Assembly (NCBI GenBank): GCA_030432255.1
Contig: JAUIHS010000001.1
Location: 124,001-188,000 of the forward strand
Length of the DNA stretch: 64,000 nt
Source: Phycisphaerae bacterium
Lineage (GTDB): Bacteria > Planctomycetota > Phycisphaerae > Phycisphaerales > UBA1924
Reading direction: 5' to 3'
The notes under the pieces are model-generated. The model did no database searches, had not been told where the DNA came from, and worked only from the letters and a program-made list of their open reading frames with translations. The position numbers and the translations under genes were made by a program. Below, piece by piece: positions 8,619-17,261 of this stretch; the stretch's first letter is position 1; every line of letters begins with the position of its first letter.

Positions 8619-11600
8619 TCACTGGCTGGCCCATCGCCGCACCAGCATCACCTCCACCGCCGCGCGTTCGTCCGCTGTCAGTGACGTGTCACGCAGCAAC
8701 GCTTCGCCCGCATTGGCGAGCGACTGGCCATCCGACAGCATCGCATCAAGCCGTTCGTTCATCCGCACATCCGCCTCGCGCCACGCCTCCGCCGCGGCAC
8801 GGCGCTCGTGCGGCCGGCGCGCATCCCACGCGCCGATCACGCCGCCCGCATGCGCCGCGTAGAGCGTCCGGCTGTCCGGGCTCCAGCGCAGGTCGTGCAC
8901 GAAGAGCGGGCCGCGGCCGTCGTCGGGAGGCGTGGACTGGAATGTATAGAGAAGCGTGTAGAACGTCGTTTCGATCACGAAGATGCGCCCGTCAAGTGAA
9001 CCGATCGCCAGCGTCGATCCGTCGGGCGAGTATGCGGCGCACAGGAGTCGGTCGGGGTCGTTGGTCGGTCGCGCGATCACCTCTCCGGATTCGAGGTCGA
9101 TGATTCGTGCACTGTTGGTCAGGACCGCGGCGAGATGACGCCCATCGGGGTTGAGCGCGATACCCTCGGCGGTCCCAAGCGGAAGCACGTCGACATCTCC
9201 GCCTTCGACAGCACGCTGCTTGAACGTATTCTCACCGCTCCCGGTGTAGATCACATTGCGTCCGTCGGGCGTGATCACGTGGCGCGAACTGATCGATGCG
9301 GCGGCGGGCAGTCGTGCGGCCTCGAGCAGAGGCACCCAGTCGCCGGCAGGGACTCGACGTTCCGGATCGGTCTGTTGAACTCGTCCGTCTGTGAGTGACC
9401 ACGAGGTCACGCCAAGCCCGGTTCCGTCCGACGCCAGCACCGAAGCCAGCAGGTGTTCACCATTGGGCGAGAACCAGAGCATTGCATCCCATCGATGCCG
9501 TCCCTCCGATTGCATGGGCAGCACGGCGAGTTGTTCGCCGGTGCGCGCATCGAGGACGGCGACCTCATCCTGCCATGGCGACATCGTTGCGAGCAGGCCG
9601 CCGTGCGGAGAGATCGCAAGGTGATACAGCGCGCCGGGCAGTGCACGAGTGCTGTAGATGGGTCGCAGGCCGAGCTGCGGATCGATCGTGTCGATGACCA
9701 TCGGGCGATACGGGCGATCCGCGATCGCAACGACTGACTCGCCGCCGTGCATGGCGCTGTTCGGGAGGATGATCGGCGCTGGCGTTTCGACGTTCTCCCC
9801 GTTGAACAGGAGTGCATCGTCGAGCCGTGCGGTTGCGGGATCCATGAAGCGGTACGTTCCATCCTCGACACGAACGACAAGGCGGTCTCGATCCAGCAGA
9901 TAGGTCAGGGGTTGGGCAATGCCGTCGGACTCACGCTTCAGTTCGAGCGTTGTGGCATCGTAGATGGACAGTGGGCCGGTGGGTGTCTGTGCCGGATAGG
10001 TCGCGGGCGCCGTGGCGATTTCGTTTCGTTCCGGCATGGGCACCCACAGCAGCATGCCGTCAACACGCTCGGTCCGAGCGTTTACCTGGCCCGTTGTCGC
10101 ATCGATCGCGGCAAGGCGCGCCCACCGTGGATCGGCCCCCTCCCTCCGTACCAATGCGATGAACCAGTCGTCCAGACCTCGGACATCAACCCATCCCGGG
10201 ATCCCCGCATCAGCATCGCTGCCGAGGTCAAGCTTCACTGTGCCGTGCGATTGCGTTCTCAGGAAGTACGGCATCGCACCGGCCGTTGAATCACTCAACG
10301 ATGCGTGCCACATCACGGCACCCGTTGTCGATTCCGCGCGGGGGTACGTCGCCAGGTCCGCTTCCGGCGGCTCTACGGAACGGACTTCCCATGTGTCCGA
10401 ATCCACCATGAACAGCGCTTGATCGGCATCCCATACGAGGGCGCGGTTCACCGATGTCGGAGGGACCTGCTCGACCATGGAGTAGGCACCTGGCGATTTG
10501 CGTGTTTCGGTTGCTCCGGTACGCGGATCCCACGTCACCAGTGATCCGTCCACGATCGTGAGCACGAGTGCGCCGTTCCCGACGACCGCGAAGTTGCGAC
10601 GCCCGGTCAGCGCCGTTCTCGACGGTGCGTTGTAGGTCGTTCCCCCGAAGTCATGAGTCCCCGGCATCCACGCCGGGGATGACGCCGCAAGCAGATCCCA
10701 CCCCCAGCCGCGCAGACCCGGTGGGACCGATTCAAGTGATTCGACTGCCTCGATCACTCGACCGTCGATCGCCGCATCGGCCGCGGCCTGAAAGGTCTGC
10801 GTCGAGAGCGACGCCTGCTGTCGCCTTGCCTCATGATCACTCGCCTCGGCGGCCAGTCGCGCATTCCGCTGCCCGATTGCAAGGACCGTTGCAACAATCA
10901 CACCGATGATCAGAACAGCCATCGTCGCAAACACGCCGCCAACGAGCGCCCTGTTCCGACGCACGAACTTGCTCGTTCGATACATGCGCGTCGCGGGGCG
11001 GGCGAGGATCGGCTGATCAGCAAGGCATCGCCGGACATCCGCGGCGAGCGCAGCACCGTCGACGTAACGCCGCTCAGGCTCCCGGCTGAGACACGTGCTG
11101 ACAATCGTTTCGATGTCCCGGTCAATGCCGGGCACGACCGCTCCAAGCCGCGGCGGCTCGACGATCTCGATCTGCCGCAACGCCGCGGAGATGGACAGTC
11201 CGCCGAGTTCGACCGGCGGCTGCCCGGCGAGCAGTTCGAATGCGATCACGCCCAGTGCATACACGTCCGCCCGCGGCGTGACGTCATCGGGTCGCCCTGA
11301 CAGCTGCTCCGGCGCCATGTAGGCAAGCGTGCCGAGGATCTGTCCGTCACGCGTCATCGTGGTCGCGGCGAGCGTGGCATCTCCGGTCACACGCGCAATG
11401 CCGAAGTCGAGGATCTTTGGCTGACCGTTGGCCTTGACGAGAATGTTCTCCGGCTTCAGGTCGCGATGCACGATGCCGCGGGTGTGGGCGTATCCCATCG
11501 CGTCGGCAATGGTGGCGAGCAATTCCAGTCGGCCGCGGGTGTCGAGATCTGCTTCATCGGCAAAGGCAGCGATCGCGCGTCCCTCGACGAACTCCATCGC

Positions 11601-12110
11601 GAACCACGGTCGTTGCGATCGACCGAATGTGGCGCTGCCCGCGTCGTAGACCTGGGCGATCCCGGCATGCTGCAGTCGGCCCTGGATCTCCGCCTCAGCC
11701 CGCAGCCGCGCCTCGAGATCGGGGCCGGAGCGGATTCCGTCGACGATCTTGATAGCCACGCGTCGTCGCGGTCTCGCCTGCTCCGCTTCGTAGACGACAC
11801 CCATGCCACCCTCGCCGATGCGACGGACCAGTCGGTAGCCGGTGATGACATACGGATCGTCGATGTCATGCGGCTGCATCGGTGTGCCGTGATCCAGCGC
11901 GTGATCGAGTTCTTCCCGCCGAGCGTCGATGTGCTCGTCCGACAGCAGACCGGTTGCGTCATCATCCTGGCGGACAAGCCGCAGCACTTCATCGCGCAGT
12001 TGCTGATCATTGCCGGTGGCATCATCGATGAATGCGGCGCGTGCGTCGGCCGGCAGTTCCATCGCGTCCGCGACGATCTCCGTCATCCGCTCGTAGAACG
12101 CCGCGTCCAT
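8619..12110 (-). CDS. Transmembrane Ser/Thr protein kinase with WD40-like C-terminus
   Basis: 1163 residues. Residues 1-60 are a helical domain common to planctomycete ECF-linked kinases (FYERMTEIVADAMELP ... AAFIDDATGNDQQLRDEVLRL). The Hanks-type kinase domain covers ~90-370: glycine loop GEGGMG (99-104), Lys121 in VAIK, HRDLKPEN (215-222), DFG (235-237) and APEQ. One membrane helix at ~389-412 is followed by a ~730-residue repeat region with WD40-type signatures (LAISPHGGLLATMSP, AAYSPDGSTLAIGSLDG, LRWSPDSRTLYAA), a likely beta-propeller sensor. All kinase catalytic motifs are present. It overlaps its sigma factor by one base (TGATG). Confidence 0.93.
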   Translation of the reverse strand: MDAAFYERMTEIVADAMELPADARAAFIDDATGNDQQLRDEVLRLVRQDDDATGLLSDEHIDARREELDHALDHGTPMQPHDIDDPYVITGYRLVRRIGEGGMGVVYEAEQARPRRRVAIKIVDGIRSGPDLEARLRAEAEIQGRLQHAGIAQVYDAGSATFGRSQRPWFAMEFVEGRAIAAFADEADLDTRGRLELLATIADAMGYAHTRGIVHRDLKPENILVKANGQPKILDFGIARVTGDATLAATTMTRDGQILGTLAYMAPEQLSGRPDDVTPRADVYALGVIAFELLAGQPPVELGGLSISAALRQIEIVEPPRLGAVVPGIDRDIETIVSTCLSREPERRYVDGAALAADVRRCLADQPILARPATRMYRTSKFVRRNRALVGGVFATMAVLIIGVIVATVLAIGQRNARLAAEASDHEARRQQASLSTQTFQAAADAAIDGRVIEAVESLESVPPGLRGWGWDLLAASSPAWMPGTHDFGGTTYNAPSRTALTGRRNFAVVGNGALVLTIVDGSLVTWDPRTGATETRKSPGAYSMVEQVPPTSVNRALVWDADQALFMVDSDTWEVRSVEPPEADLATYPRAESTTGAVMWHASLSDSTAGAMPYFLRTQSHGTVKLDLGSDADAGIPGWVDVRGLDDWFIALVRREGADPRWARLAAIDATTGQVNARTERVDGMLLWVPMPERNEIATAPATYPAQTPTGPLSIYDATTLELKRESDGIAQPLTYLLDRDRLVVRVEDGTYRFMDPATARLDDALLFNGENVETPAPIILPNSAMHGGESVVAIADRPYRPMVIDTIDPQLGLRPIYSTRALPGALYHLAISPHGGLLATMSPWQDEVAVLDARTGEQLAVLPMQSEGRHRWDAMLWFSPNGEHLLASVLASDGTGLGVTSWSLTDGRVQQTDPERRVPAGDWVPLLEAARLPAAASISSRHVITPDGRNVIYTGSGENTFKQRAVEGGDVDVLPLGTAEGIALNPDGRHLAAVLTNSARIIDLESGEVIARPTNDPDRLLCAAYSPDGSTLAIGSLDGRIFVIETTFYTLLYTFQSTPPDDGRGPLFVHDLRWSPDSRTLYAAHAGGVIGAWDARRPHERRAAAEAWREADVRMNERLDAMLSDGQSLANAGEALLRDTSLTADERAAVEVMLVRRWASQ

Positions 12111-12679
12111 CAGTCGCCCTGTAGTTCCTGCAGCAGCCAGAGTCGTGCGACGTTCCAGTCGCGCTTCACGGTGGCCGGGCTCGTCTCGAGCAGGTCGGCG
12201 ATCTCGGGGATCGTCAGCGATCCGAGGACGCGCATTTCGACCACCTTCGCATGCCGATCATTAAGTTCGGTCAGTCGCGCGAGTGCATCGTGGAACACAA
12301 TGAGATCAAAGGGCTCGGTGTGGTCGGCGAGGGCGCCGGTGGAGAGGGTGACTCGTCGTGCGTCCCCGCCGCGCTTCTGACGACCACGTGCCCGCGCGTG
12401 ATCGGCGAGGATCTGCCGCATGGCCTGTGCCGCGAGCGCGAAGAAGTGATGCCGGTCCTCAACGGCACCGAGTCCGCCGGCGAGCTTGAGCCATGCCTCG
12501 TTGACCAGAGCGGTCGGCTGCAGCGTATGCGCTGGACTCTGGCCATTGAACACCATCGCGGCGAGCCGTCCGAGCTCACCGTGGACAAGTTCGAAGAGCT
12601 GATCGGCGGCTCGCGCACGACCGGACCGCACCTCGCCGAGGAGTTGGCTGAAATCAGGATGATCGCGATCGGTACTCAC
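12110..12679 (-). CDS. ECF-type RNA polymerase sigma factor (planctomycete kinase-linked type)
   Basis: 189 residues with sigma region 2 (ALVNEAWLKL, HHFFALAAQAMRQILADHAR) and region 4 helix-turn-helix (LTIPEIADLLETSPATVKRDW). The ARARGRQKRGGDARRV linker is characteristic of the Sigma70_ECF family that sits beside Ser/Thr kinases in planctomycetes. There is no anti-sigma gene, so regulation probably runs through the adjacent kinase, as proposed for kinase-linked ECF groups; this is family knowledge plus inference. The stop and the kinase start share one base. Confidence 0.93.
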   Translation of the reverse strand: MSTDRDHPDFSQLLGEVRSGRARAADQLFELVHGELGRLAAMVFNGQSPAHTLQPTALVNEAWLKLAGGLGAVEDRHHFFALAAQAMRQILADHARARGRQKRGGDARRVTLSTGALADHTEPFDLIVFHDALARLTELNDRHAKVVEMRVLGSLTIPEIADLLETSPATVKRDWNVARLWLLQELQGD

Positions 12680-13007
12680 CGCACTGAGTCTATGTGTCGG
12701 CTCAGCTGCTCACAACAGCGAGGTCCCCGGGCAGATCGATTCCGGTGACAAGGTGGCGTGAAGTCTGCTCTTATGATACGCGTTCCGAACGGCTCACGAC
12801 GAGCGCGCACTCATCCGGTTGGAAGCAAGAACAGGGGTGGCCTGCACAAGTGTTCAGAGGCGAGTGCATCTACAGTCCTCAATGAAAGCGGCGCCAAGGT
12901 GGTTCTGTGATGAGAATGTGGAGGAGTACTGCATCGATCGCACTTGAGTGCCTCAGTCCACCGTCTGACCAGCCTGCAATTGAGCGTTGGAGGAGAATGG
13001 GGCCGAC
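12680..13007. other. Intergenic, promoter region of the sigma/kinase operon
   Basis: 328 bases holding only short, unconvincing frames. The ankyrin gene ends at 13008 and the sigma gene starts at 12679, both on the minus strand, so this stretch should contain the promoter of the sigma/kinase pair; I could not assign -35/-10 boxes. Confidence 0.4.
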
Positions 13008-14993
13008 TCACGGTTGTTCCAGCACCGCTTGAAGCACCTGCGCGATACGGTCGTCGTTCAGGCGGTTCGCCGCGGCCAAGGGCGTCATACCGTCCTGCAT
13101 TGCCAGTCGCGGGTCGGCACCGAGAGTGAGGAGGGTCTCGACGGCATCTGCCTGGGCGCCTTGGACTGCGTTGATGAGTGGGGTGGCCTGAGTTCTGGCA
13201 CGGGCGTTGATGTCAGCGCCGGCGGCGGTCAACAGTTGGATGGCTTGCACTCTGCCCCTGGACGCGGCGTGGTGGATCGGGCTGAAGCCGTCGTTGTCCT
13301 GTGTCTGGACGCTGGCACCGTGTTGTATGAGCTGTCCGACACAGTCGATGGAGCGACCACCAATAGCCGCGATGAGTGGTGTCATGCCGCTGTTGTTCGC
13401 GAGATCGACCTCGGCATCATGTGCCAGCAGCAGTTCGATGATCTTCGGGTGGCCCGCCATCGCGGCACCGGCCAGAGGTGGCGCACCATCGACGCTCCGT
13501 GCGTTGGCATCGGCACCGCTGCTGAGCAGGTGCGACACCACGTCGATGTGTCCGGCCATCGATGCGCGGTGAAGTGCGGTCATCCGGGCCTCGCCGCGAG
13601 CATCGACTCTGACGCCGGATTCGAGCAGTTGCCTGATCACATCGAGTTCTCCGTGATGGGCGGCCTGCGTGATGGCCGTGCGATCGTTCTGGTCAGTGAT
13701 GTGAAGATCGCACCCGGCCGCGATGAGCATGCGCACTACGGCAGACGGGCGATTGACCTGAATGGCAGCGAGAAGAGCGTTCTGACCTGAGCCATCGGTA
13801 GCATCGGTTGTCACACCAGCGTCGATCAGGTGCTGTATGAACTCAGTGTCCATTGTCCGGGCGGCGAGGATGAGTGCAGAGCCGAATCGACTGGGAAGAG
13901 CGGGGTCGGGCTCGGCGCCGGCATCGAGGAGCATGCGGGCGACGTCCGCGTGGCCTCCGAAGAGTGCTGCGGCGAATGGTGTCAGTCCTTCCGGCGTGCG
14001 CGGATCGATTGTCTCGCCGCGCTCGATGAGTGCACGTGTCGTATGCGTTGCACCCTCCAGAGCGGCGAAGTGCATGCAGGTCATGCCGCGGCTCCTTCGA
14101 CTGAGATCGGCCCCGTGCTCGGCGAGGAGATTGAGGAGTTCGACACTGTCGGCACTGGCAGCCCACATGGCCGGTGTGACTCCATCGCGCCGCACCGCGT
14201 CCGCTCGGGCGCCCGCATCGAGCAGGACTCGGGCGGCGTCCACCTGACCATGCAGCGCAGCCATGTGCAGTGGAGTATTGCCGGGTGCATTCGGACGTCG
14301 TAGGCTGGCACCCGCTTCCAGGAGCAGTCGCATGACTGTCGTGTGTCCATCGGCTGCCGCGGCGTGCAGTGCTGTGTCCTGCCCGTCGCCCATCGCAGCG
14401 TTGATGTCTGCACGGAGAGCAATGAGTTCGCGAGTGATCTCAGCCTCACCCATTGCCGCCGCGACAACGAGGGGTCGTGCCCCCGTGTTGCTTTCTGCGT
14501 TGACATCAACCCCCGCGGCGATCGCGGCGCGCACGGAGTCCAGGTCGCGATCCAGCACGGCCTGCAGGAGCAGGCTCTGTCCGAAGATGTCTCGTGAATT
14601 CGCATCGAGTTGGCCGTCCAGTTGCCCGGCGATCGATGGGTATGGTACTGATTCCGTCCAGAGTCTCTGCTGTGACGCATCGAATGTCAGTCGAAAGTCG
14701 CGGAGCAGCTGCATGCCGATGATTGCATCGATGCCCTCAGTCTCGGCGGTATCGGCTGAGCCGATGACGTACCGCACTTCGGCCAGGGCCGTGCCGAAGA
14801 TTTCGAGAGCACCAGATCTCTCAGCGACCCGGACGTGTTGCCCGGTGGTACCCTCCATGGACCAGAAGTCGATGATCTGGCCCTCCTTGAGTCGAGAGTG
14901 CGCATTCGCGAAGTCGGTGGTCAATGAGAGTCCACCAGCCGCTCCGGTATCGATCAGCGCGAGCGCTTCGATGTCATTGATCCGAATTTGCAA
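13008..14993 (-). CDS. Retropepsin-like domain plus ankyrin repeats (3' part of a split gene)
   Basis: 661 residues counted from a weak TTG at 14993. Residues ~1-120 form a retropepsin-fold aspartic protease domain (LALIDTGAAGGLSL ... IIGMQLLRDFRLTFD). About 13 ankyrin repeats follow to the end (for example GNTPLHMAALHGQVDAARVLL, MTALHRASMAGHIDVVSHLL). There is no signal peptide. The frame stays open upstream to 15041, giving LPCLQIRIND before LALIDTG, which fits an uninterrupted protease domain better than a TTG start. The upstream gene overlaps it in another frame and supplies a signal peptide and a first protease domain, so the two are probably one gene with a frameshift. Confidence 0.8.
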   Translation of the reverse strand: MQIRINDIEALALIDTGAAGGLSLTTDFANAHSRLKEGQIIDFWSMEGTTGQHVRVAERSGALEIFGTALAEVRYVIGSADTAETEGIDAIIGMQLLRDFRLTFDASQQRLWTESVPYPSIAGQLDGQLDANSRDIFGQSLLLQAVLDRDLDSVRAAIAAGVDVNAESNTGARPLVVAAAMGEAEITRELIALRADINAAMGDGQDTALHAAAADGHTTVMRLLLEAGASLRRPNAPGNTPLHMAALHGQVDAARVLLDAGARADAVRRDGVTPAMWAASADSVELLNLLAEHGADLSRRSRGMTCMHFAALEGATHTTRALIERGETIDPRTPEGLTPFAAALFGGHADVARMLLDAGAEPDPALPSRFGSALILAARTMDTEFIQHLIDAGVTTDATDGSGQNALLAAIQVNRPSAVVRMLIAAGCDLHITDQNDRTAITQAAHHGELDVIRQLLESGVRVDARGEARMTALHRASMAGHIDVVSHLLSSGADANARSVDGAPPLAGAAMAGHPKIIELLLAHDAEVDLANNSGMTPLIAAIGGRSIDCVGQLIQHGASVQTQDNDGFSPIHHAASRGRVQAIQLLTAAGADINARARTQATPLINAVQGAQADAVETLLTLGADPRLAMQDGMTPLAAANRLNDDRIAQVLQAVLEQP

Positions 14994-15535
14994 GCAGGGC
15001 AGATCGTGAACAAAGTGAGTGTTGTCGCCGTGGCCGACTCAGGCGGCGTGAAGGTGGTGGGATCATGCCATGTGAATGACTGCGCCGCGAAGTCGAGACT
15101 TACTGGCACGTGAGCGAGTGCATCGAACCCCAGCATTCCCGTGATGCGGACGCCGAGGCCGCGACTCATCGGCGTGAGGTCGAAGTCGAGCAGAGTCGCA
15201 GCATCAAGCTGGATGGGTCCGATGCGAAAGTCGTCAACTCGTCGAACTGCTGAGTGCTGGTTCCCGGTGCGGTCGAATGGCGAAGGCAGAATGTCCAGTG
15301 GCGGGACACCGGCCCGATTGGCGACAGACCGTGCCATGACGGAGGGGGTCCAGCCGGTATCTATACGCCAGCGTCCTGCCTGGCCATTGGCGGTGGCTTC
15401 AACAACCGGATGTACCCCGCCGATGAGGGGCACCGTGGTCGATTCATCGCTCGGGAGTTGGACACCTTCGATGAAGCCGTGGGCCGTCAATGCGGTGGTG
15501 AGCGTTGCGAGTGTGGCGACGAGGAGCTCGCACAT
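14954..15535 (-). CDS. Secreted retropepsin-like domain (5' part of a split gene)
   Basis: 193 residues with an N-terminal signal peptide (LVATLATLTTALTAHG) and a retropepsin-like domain carrying the IDTG active-site motif (WRIDTGWTPSV) and the later ITGMLGFDAL that marks the second half of the fold. After residue ~170 the reading becomes unlike protein (CPACKFGSMTSKRSR), while another frame continues as LPCLQIRINDIEA in the next gene. A shift in register between about 14990 and 15040 would yield one secreted protein of ~840 residues: signal peptide, two tandem retropepsin domains, ankyrin repeats. Upstream of 15535 lies decayed DNA. Confidence 0.65.
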   Translation of the reverse strand: MCELLVATLATLTTALTAHGFIEGVQLPSDESTTVPLIGGVHPVVEATANGQAGRWRIDTGWTPSVMARSVANRAGVPPLDILPSPFDRTGNQHSAVRRVDDFRIGPIQLDAATLLDFDLTPMSRGLGVRITGMLGFDALAHVPVSLDFAAQSFTWHDPTTFTPPESATATTLTLFTICPACKFGSMTSKRSR

Positions 15536-15654
15536 GAGGTCAAGGATATCAGCACGCCGAGGTTGAAGATCACGAACTGATCCATTCCGTCACTGAATTT
15601 GCGTCCACTGATCCAAGTCACTGCAAGCGTCCTCGTACCGCTCCGCAAGCGTGG

Positions 15655-15850
15655 CAGTGCACGGAAGCCACCATCGCACGACTCCAGCGTCGGCCCGCCC
15701 GGCTGCGGCACGAGGTCGTAGCCCAGCACGGGGCGACGTCCGGCCCACTTCCCCTTGCGCCTCGCCGATGATCTCGCGCTCGCACTGGGCAAACGACAAG
15801 AGGAGACGGGCCGGGGTCGTAACCGGCGGGCCGGGGAGCCACAATGAGCC
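15655..15850 (-). pseudogene. Serine recombinase (resolvase/invertase) remnant
   Basis: The minus strand reads LLLSFAQCEREIIGE (about 15800-15755), the conserved end of the serine-recombinase catalytic domain (usually SFAQFEREIIGERI). After a change of frame it reads RRKGKWAGRRPVLGYD (about 15760-15710), the start of the recombinase domain (usually ARRKGKW-GG-PxLGYD). The ~9 residues that normally join the two blocks (as in RIRDKIAAA) are missing, consistent with a small out-of-frame deletion. The N-terminal catalytic Ser region and the long C-terminus are not recognisable, so this is a fossil of a mobile element or invertase. Confidence 0.6.
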
Positions 15851-16098
15851 TCGGATCGGCAGAAAGATCAAGGCATGCGTGGGGGGCTTGAGCAGGATCT
15901 TTGACTGAGCGGCGCGACCGCACGAGAACGCGGGCCAGGATGGCGACAACCTCATCGCGACGGGCGTCGGCAGTCAGCGTCTCAGGATGACGGGTGTCCA
16001 TGGGCGGCTCGGGAGCAGGGGACCGCGGGAAGCCCGGGCCGGTACCTGTTCCTTATGCCGATGAAGGTGGGGGTGCGCACTGGTACAATTGGAGGTTG
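15851..16098. other. Decayed DNA upstream of the recombinase remnant
   Basis: On the minus strand near 15900-16000 one frame reads HPETLTADARRDEVVAILA, which resembles small proteins I associate with recombinase loci, but no intact gene is present. Confidence 0.3.
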
Positions 16099-16101
16099 AT
16101 G

Positions 16102-16509
16102 ATGTCACAACGGGAGGAACCGGAAGAGTCGTATCCTTGGCGGGTAGAGCCTACAGAGGTGCGGGGCGCTCGTATTGACGGCACTCTCTTCGAGTGGATA
16201 GAGCGAACGAAAGATGGGCGATTCGATCGTGTGAGAGAGCAGGTCGAGTCATTGTGGCGGTCGCTTCCGGCGCATCGTCGGGCCGAATACACCGCCAGAC
16301 TCCAGTCTCGAACTGATACAGACTTTTTCTCCGCCTACACAGAACTGTGGTTCAGGTGGGCCTTGGAACAGCGAGGGTGTGTGAGGTTGACCTGGCACCA
16401 CCACCAAGATGAGGAGACAATGCAACTTGTGCCGACTTCGATTCACGGTCCGACGAGGCACACTGCTGGGGTTCCCATCTACCGGAAAATGGCAGGATGT
16501 GACGCTTGA
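16102..16509 (+). CDS. Hypothetical protein, possibly truncated
   Basis: 135 residues starting at the second of two adjacent ATGs (16099, 16102) behind GGAGG. The first ~95 residues are protein-like and mostly helical (RFDRVREQVESLWRSLP, TDFFSAYTELWFRWALEQRG). The last ~35 residues overlap the next gene's region and look unstructured, so the protein may be cut short by a frameshift. I do not recognise a family. It lies in a less GC-rich patch beside a recombinase remnant, which suggests acquired DNA. Confidence 0.45.
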   Translation: MSQREEPEESYPWRVEPTEVRGARIDGTLFEWIERTKDGRFDRVREQVESLWRSLPAHRRAEYTARLQSRTDTDFFSAYTELWFRWALEQRGCVRLTWHHHQDEETMQLVPTSIHGPTRHTAGVPIYRKMAGCDA

Positions 16510-16534
16510 TACAAGTGAAGAGGGCAAGCCAAGG

Positions 16535-17008
16535 ATGACCGTTCCAGCGATAGAGGTGTTTTGGCAGTATCGCGCAACAGACTTCTACGTCGATCAGACA
16601 ATAGTCGACTTTGAGCGCGTTGAGTATCAAGGGTTCTTGTGGTGCGGCGAAGAGACAATCTCTTCATCCTGGTACCGGCTGATGGAGGATCCAAGTCGGC
16701 TCCGATGCATTGAGGTCGAACTAACCGAAGAGGGGCCTCTTGAGCAGATACTCGGTGCGGTCTGCCTTCAGTTTCTCCAAGCGGGACTGTCGACAAGTGC
16801 AGTGCAGTCTCTGGTGGGAGAACCGATTAGGTCGATCTCATTACCAACAGGAATGGTCTTGGAACAGTATCTGCTTGGCGGTGGAGAGTATGAGCTTGAG
16901 TGTGCTTTTGGCGACTCAGATGAACTGAACGGAATAACAATAGCAACGGCACCGATAATTACCATAGATCCGCAGGGAGAATCTGCCACCGAGCTTGGTA
17001 TCGTGTAG
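16535..17008 (+). CDS. Hypothetical protein in an AT-richer patch
   Basis: 157 residues from the ATG at 16535; the frame extends to 16409 but the added residues look less protein-like. The sequence is coherent (AIEVFWQYRATDFYVDQTIVDF, SSWYRLMEDPSRLRCIEVEL, SAVQSLVGEPIRSISLPTG), with no signal peptide or membrane segment. Base composition is visibly richer in A/T than its neighbours, particularly near 16920-16970. It may be the 3' part of the preceding broken gene or an independent orphan. No family recognised. Confidence 0.45.
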   Translation: MTVPAIEVFWQYRATDFYVDQTIVDFERVEYQGFLWCGEETISSSWYRLMEDPSRLRCIEVELTEEGPLEQILGAVCLQFLQAGLSTSAVQSLVGEPIRSISLPTGMVLEQYLLGGGEYELECAFGDSDELNGITIATAPIITIDPQGESATELGIV

Positions 17009-17078
17009 CCGCAGCCGGTTTGTCGGCGAGTCTTGGTCCGTCATCCAGCGTTGGTCGGCGCCACCGCTTGAGGCGCAC

Positions 17079-17158
17079 GAGTTTCGAGGCCCGCGTCCGT
17101 TGGACGTGGGTCATTTTGTTGGCGCGGGGTGGGGGTGAGCGGGGGGGTGGGTTGGCGC
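17079..17158 (+). repeat. Dispersed ~80-bp hairpin repeat, copy 1
   Basis: About 80 bases closely matching 23164-23243. The core folds as a hairpin, GCCCGCGTCC-GTT-GGACGTGGGT (10 pairs, two of them G-U), followed by ATTTTGTT, so it could end transcription of the orphan gene ending at 17008. G-rich sequence follows in both copies. Confidence 0.75.
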
Positions 17159-17173
17159 GGTTGGCTGGATGAA

Positions 17174-17211
17174 CGAGAACGCCGCCGGGGCTTGAGGCGC
17201 CCGGCGGCGTC
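17174..17211 (-). terminator. Rho-independent terminator of the beta-helix protein gene
   Basis: Inverted repeat ACGCCGCCGGG / CCCGGCGGCGT (17179-17189 and 17200-17210), about 50 bases beyond the stop at 17262. On the minus strand the stem is followed by TTCTCGTTC. Confidence 0.65.
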
Positions 17212-17261
17212 AGCGTCGCTGTGTTGCGTGGTCAGGTGGTGGGCCACTTGTCAGCAGCCAA

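Noticed and set aside
11466..12380. 304-codon plus-strand frame across the kinase/sigma junction
   Set aside because: Lies antisense to two well-supported genes and has no protein-like motif.
12987..13790. 267-codon plus-strand frame opposite the ankyrin repeats
   Set aside because: Repetitive shadow of the ankyrin repeat codons.
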